A DNA stretch of 64,000 bases from Comamonas koreensis (GTDB taxonomy: Bacteria > Pseudomonadota > Gammaproteobacteria > Burkholderiales > Burkholderiaceae_C). The position numbers were made by a program, and so were the translations under genes. The stretch covers positions 558,001 through 622,000 of the forward strand of contig NZ_CP043575.1 in NCBI RefSeq assembly GCF_014076495.1. Direction: 5' to 3'. Below the pieces are notes generated by a model that had not been told where the DNA came from, did no database searches, and saw only the letters and a program-made list of their open reading frames with translations. Below, piece after piece: positions 62,608 to 64,000 of this stretch. Every line of letters starts with the position of its first letter. The first letter of the stretch is position 1.

Positions 62608-63846
62608 CTACACCACACCACTGGCCAGCAGCTGGTCGATGCGCTCGGCCGAATAGCCCAGCTCCTCCAGCACCTGGCGCGAATGCTGCCCCAGCAGCGG
62701 TGGGGCCATTTGCTCCTGCAATGGTGTCTCGGAGAAGCGCATCGGGCTTACCACCTGCGGCACCTGCACGCCGCTGGGATGCGGCACATAGTGGAGCATG
62801 CCGCGGGCTTTGACCTGCGGGTCTTCGAACACGTCGGGCACCGAGTTGATGGCGCCGCAGGGCACGCCCGCGCCGTCGAGCGCCGCTATCAGCTCGGCGC
62901 GCGGGCGCTGGGCCAATTCATGGCGCAGCATCGCCGACAGGGCGGTGATGTTGCGCACGCGCTGTGCGTTGGTGGCAAAGCGTTCGTCCTGGGCCCACTC
63001 GGCGTGGCCCAGCACATCGCACAACTTGGCAAACTGCCCGTCGTTGCCGACCACCAGGATGGCATCGCCATCAGCGCAGGCGTAGACATCCTGCGGCTGT
63101 ATATTGGGATGCGCATTGCCGTTGCGCTGAGGCGTCTTGCCTGACACCAGGTAGTTCATGGCCTGGTTGGCCAGCATCGCCACCTGTACATCGAGCATGG
63201 CGATGTCGATCGATTCGCCAACGCCGCTTTCATCGCGACGCGCCACGGCCGCGAGCACTGCCACTGCGGTATACATGCCGGTCATCAGGTCGACGATGGG
63301 CACACCGACCTTCTGCGGGCCGCCGCCCGGTTGGCCGTCGCGCTCCCCGGTAACGCTCATCAGGCCACCCATGGCCTGGATCAGGAAGTCATAGGCGGGC
63401 TGGTCGCGGCGCGGACCGGTCTGTCCAAATCCAGTGACCGAGCAATAGATGAGCCGTGGATTGATCTTGCGCAGGCTGGCTTCGTCCAGACCATAGCGCG
63501 CGAGCGTGCCGGCCTTGTAGTTCTCCAGCACGATGTCCGACTGCAGGGCCAGGTCGCGCACGATCTGTTGTCCTTCTGCGGTGTCCAGGCTCACGGTGAT
63601 TGAGCGCTTGCCGCGGTTCACCGCCAGGTAGTAGCCGGCCTCCTTGGTGTCCTTGCCCTCGGCATCCTTGAGAAAGGGTGGGCCCCAGGAGCGCGTGTCG
63701 TCGCCGGCGCCCGGGCGCTCCACCTTGGTGACCGTAGCTCCCAGATCGGCCAGGATCTGCCCAGCCCAGGGCGCCGCAAGAATACGGCTCAGGTCGAGCA
63801 CCCGCAGGTGCGACAACGGGCCAGAAGCCACTTTGGCATTGGTCAT
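62608..63846 (-). CDS. Class III (CaiB/BaiF) CoA-transferase
   Basis: A 412-residue family III CoA-transferase. N-terminus LRVLDLSRILAAPWAGQILADLGATVTKVERP, the ENYKAGTLARYGLD motif, the catalytic Asp in QPAYDFLIQAMGG, and GLMSVTGERDGQPGGGPQKVGVPIVDLMTGMYTA. It moves CoA between carboxylic acids; specificity cannot be read from sequence. It is probably co-transcribed with the downstream GST gene. Confidence 0.88.
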   Translation of the reverse strand: MTNAKVASGPLSHLRVLDLSRILAAPWAGQILADLGATVTKVERPGAGDDTRSWGPPFLKDAEGKDTKEAGYYLAVNRGKRSITVSLDTAEGQQIVRDLALQSDIVLENYKAGTLARYGLDEASLRKINPRLIYCSVTGFGQTGPRRDQPAYDFLIQAMGGLMSVTGERDGQPGGGPQKVGVPIVDLMTGMYTAVAVLAAVARRDESGVGESIDIAMLDVQVAMLANQAMNYLVSGKTPQRNGNAHPNIQPQDVYACADGDAILVVGNDGQFAKLCDVLGHAEWAQDERFATNAQRVRNITALSAMLRHELAQRPRAELIAALDGAGVPCGAINSVPDVFEDPQVKARGMLHYVPHPSGVQVPQVVSPMRFSETPLQEQMAPPLLGQHSRQVLEELGYSAERIDQLLASGVV

Positions 63847-64000
63847 CAGAAAGACTCCAGTCAGCTATGCAATGCCTGGACTTTAGGGCGGCATTGGCAG
63901 TGCGCCTAGCCGGTGCGCGCGCAAGGCTGAGATGCTTCAAGGCACATAGCAGGCTTGCGATGCAAGGGTCTTACTTGGGCGCAAGGCTCTGCATAGACTG
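63847..64000. other. End of window, no gene
   Basis: 154 bp upstream of the CoA-transferase gene, likely with its promoter; no coding sequence is supported. Confidence 0.4.

Overview
The outer parts of the window (1-47 and 47,498-64,000) are GC-rich chromosome. The genes there (a short Hpf/RaiA, a SlyD-type FKBP, 3-hydroxybutyrate dehydrogenase, a PBP1A with a proline-rich tail, a siderophore reductase, a large Rhs protein, a GST and a class III CoA-transferase) point to a betaproteobacterium of the Comamonadaceae, probably Comamonas-like. The genus is inferred from protein character only.

Between them lies a multidrug-resistance island. Two identical 874-bp IS5-family (IS427-group) elements in inverted orientation, at 48-921 and 46,624-47,497, enclose it, and the bases just outside both are TTA. 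The whole 47.45 kb therefore looks like one composite transposon, inserted exactly at the stop codon of hpf. Going inward from the left it holds: an IS1182-family 3' remnant; an intact IS3-family element; a small plasmid-type gene block (regulator with palindromic operators, ParB-like protein, H-NS-like protein, small membrane protein); and IS26, which truncates integron 1 (aac(6')-Ib, a reversed yefM-yoeB toxin-antitoxin cassette, aac(6')-Ib again, ereA, an OXA-2-type beta-lactamase, dfrA1, qacEdelta1, broken sul1).

Next comes a segment with the SGI1/In104 order: floR with its leader peptide, tetR-tet(G), a lysR fragment, ISCR3 and a groEL/intI1 fusion. A complete 5,470-bp Tn5393 (strA-strB) has inserted between floR and tetR. 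The groEL/intI1 fusion leads into integron 2, in which attI1 is joined in frame to sul1, followed by orf5 and the Tn402 tni genes, with tniA split by an IS21-family element. Then come an aph(3') gene with an unassigned nucleotidyltransferase, and RK2-type parDE from an IncP-1-like plasmid. Integron 3 starts at IRi at 35,391 (intact intI1, unknown cassette, dfrA1, aadA1, qacEdelta1, intact sul1, orf5) and closes with an inverted IRt fragment and IS6100. The island ends with usp-dksA genes, an IS1182 5' fragment, a tRNA-Leu 3' fragment, an AT-rich gene of unknown function and a beta-CASP remnant.

Together the genes predict resistance to aminoglycosides (aac(6')-Ib x2, strAB, aph(3'), aadA1), macrolides (ereA), penicillins (OXA), trimethoprim (dfrA1 x2), sulfonamide (sul1), phenicols (floR), tetracycline (tet(G)) and quaternary ammonium compounds. 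Repeated conserved segments in direct orientation make the island prone to deletion and amplification.

In the chromosome, the most distinctive locus is an exported Rhs/YD-repeat protein. Its AT-rich C-terminal tip carries an HExxH zincin motif, and a small secreted protein that may be its immunity partner follows directly.
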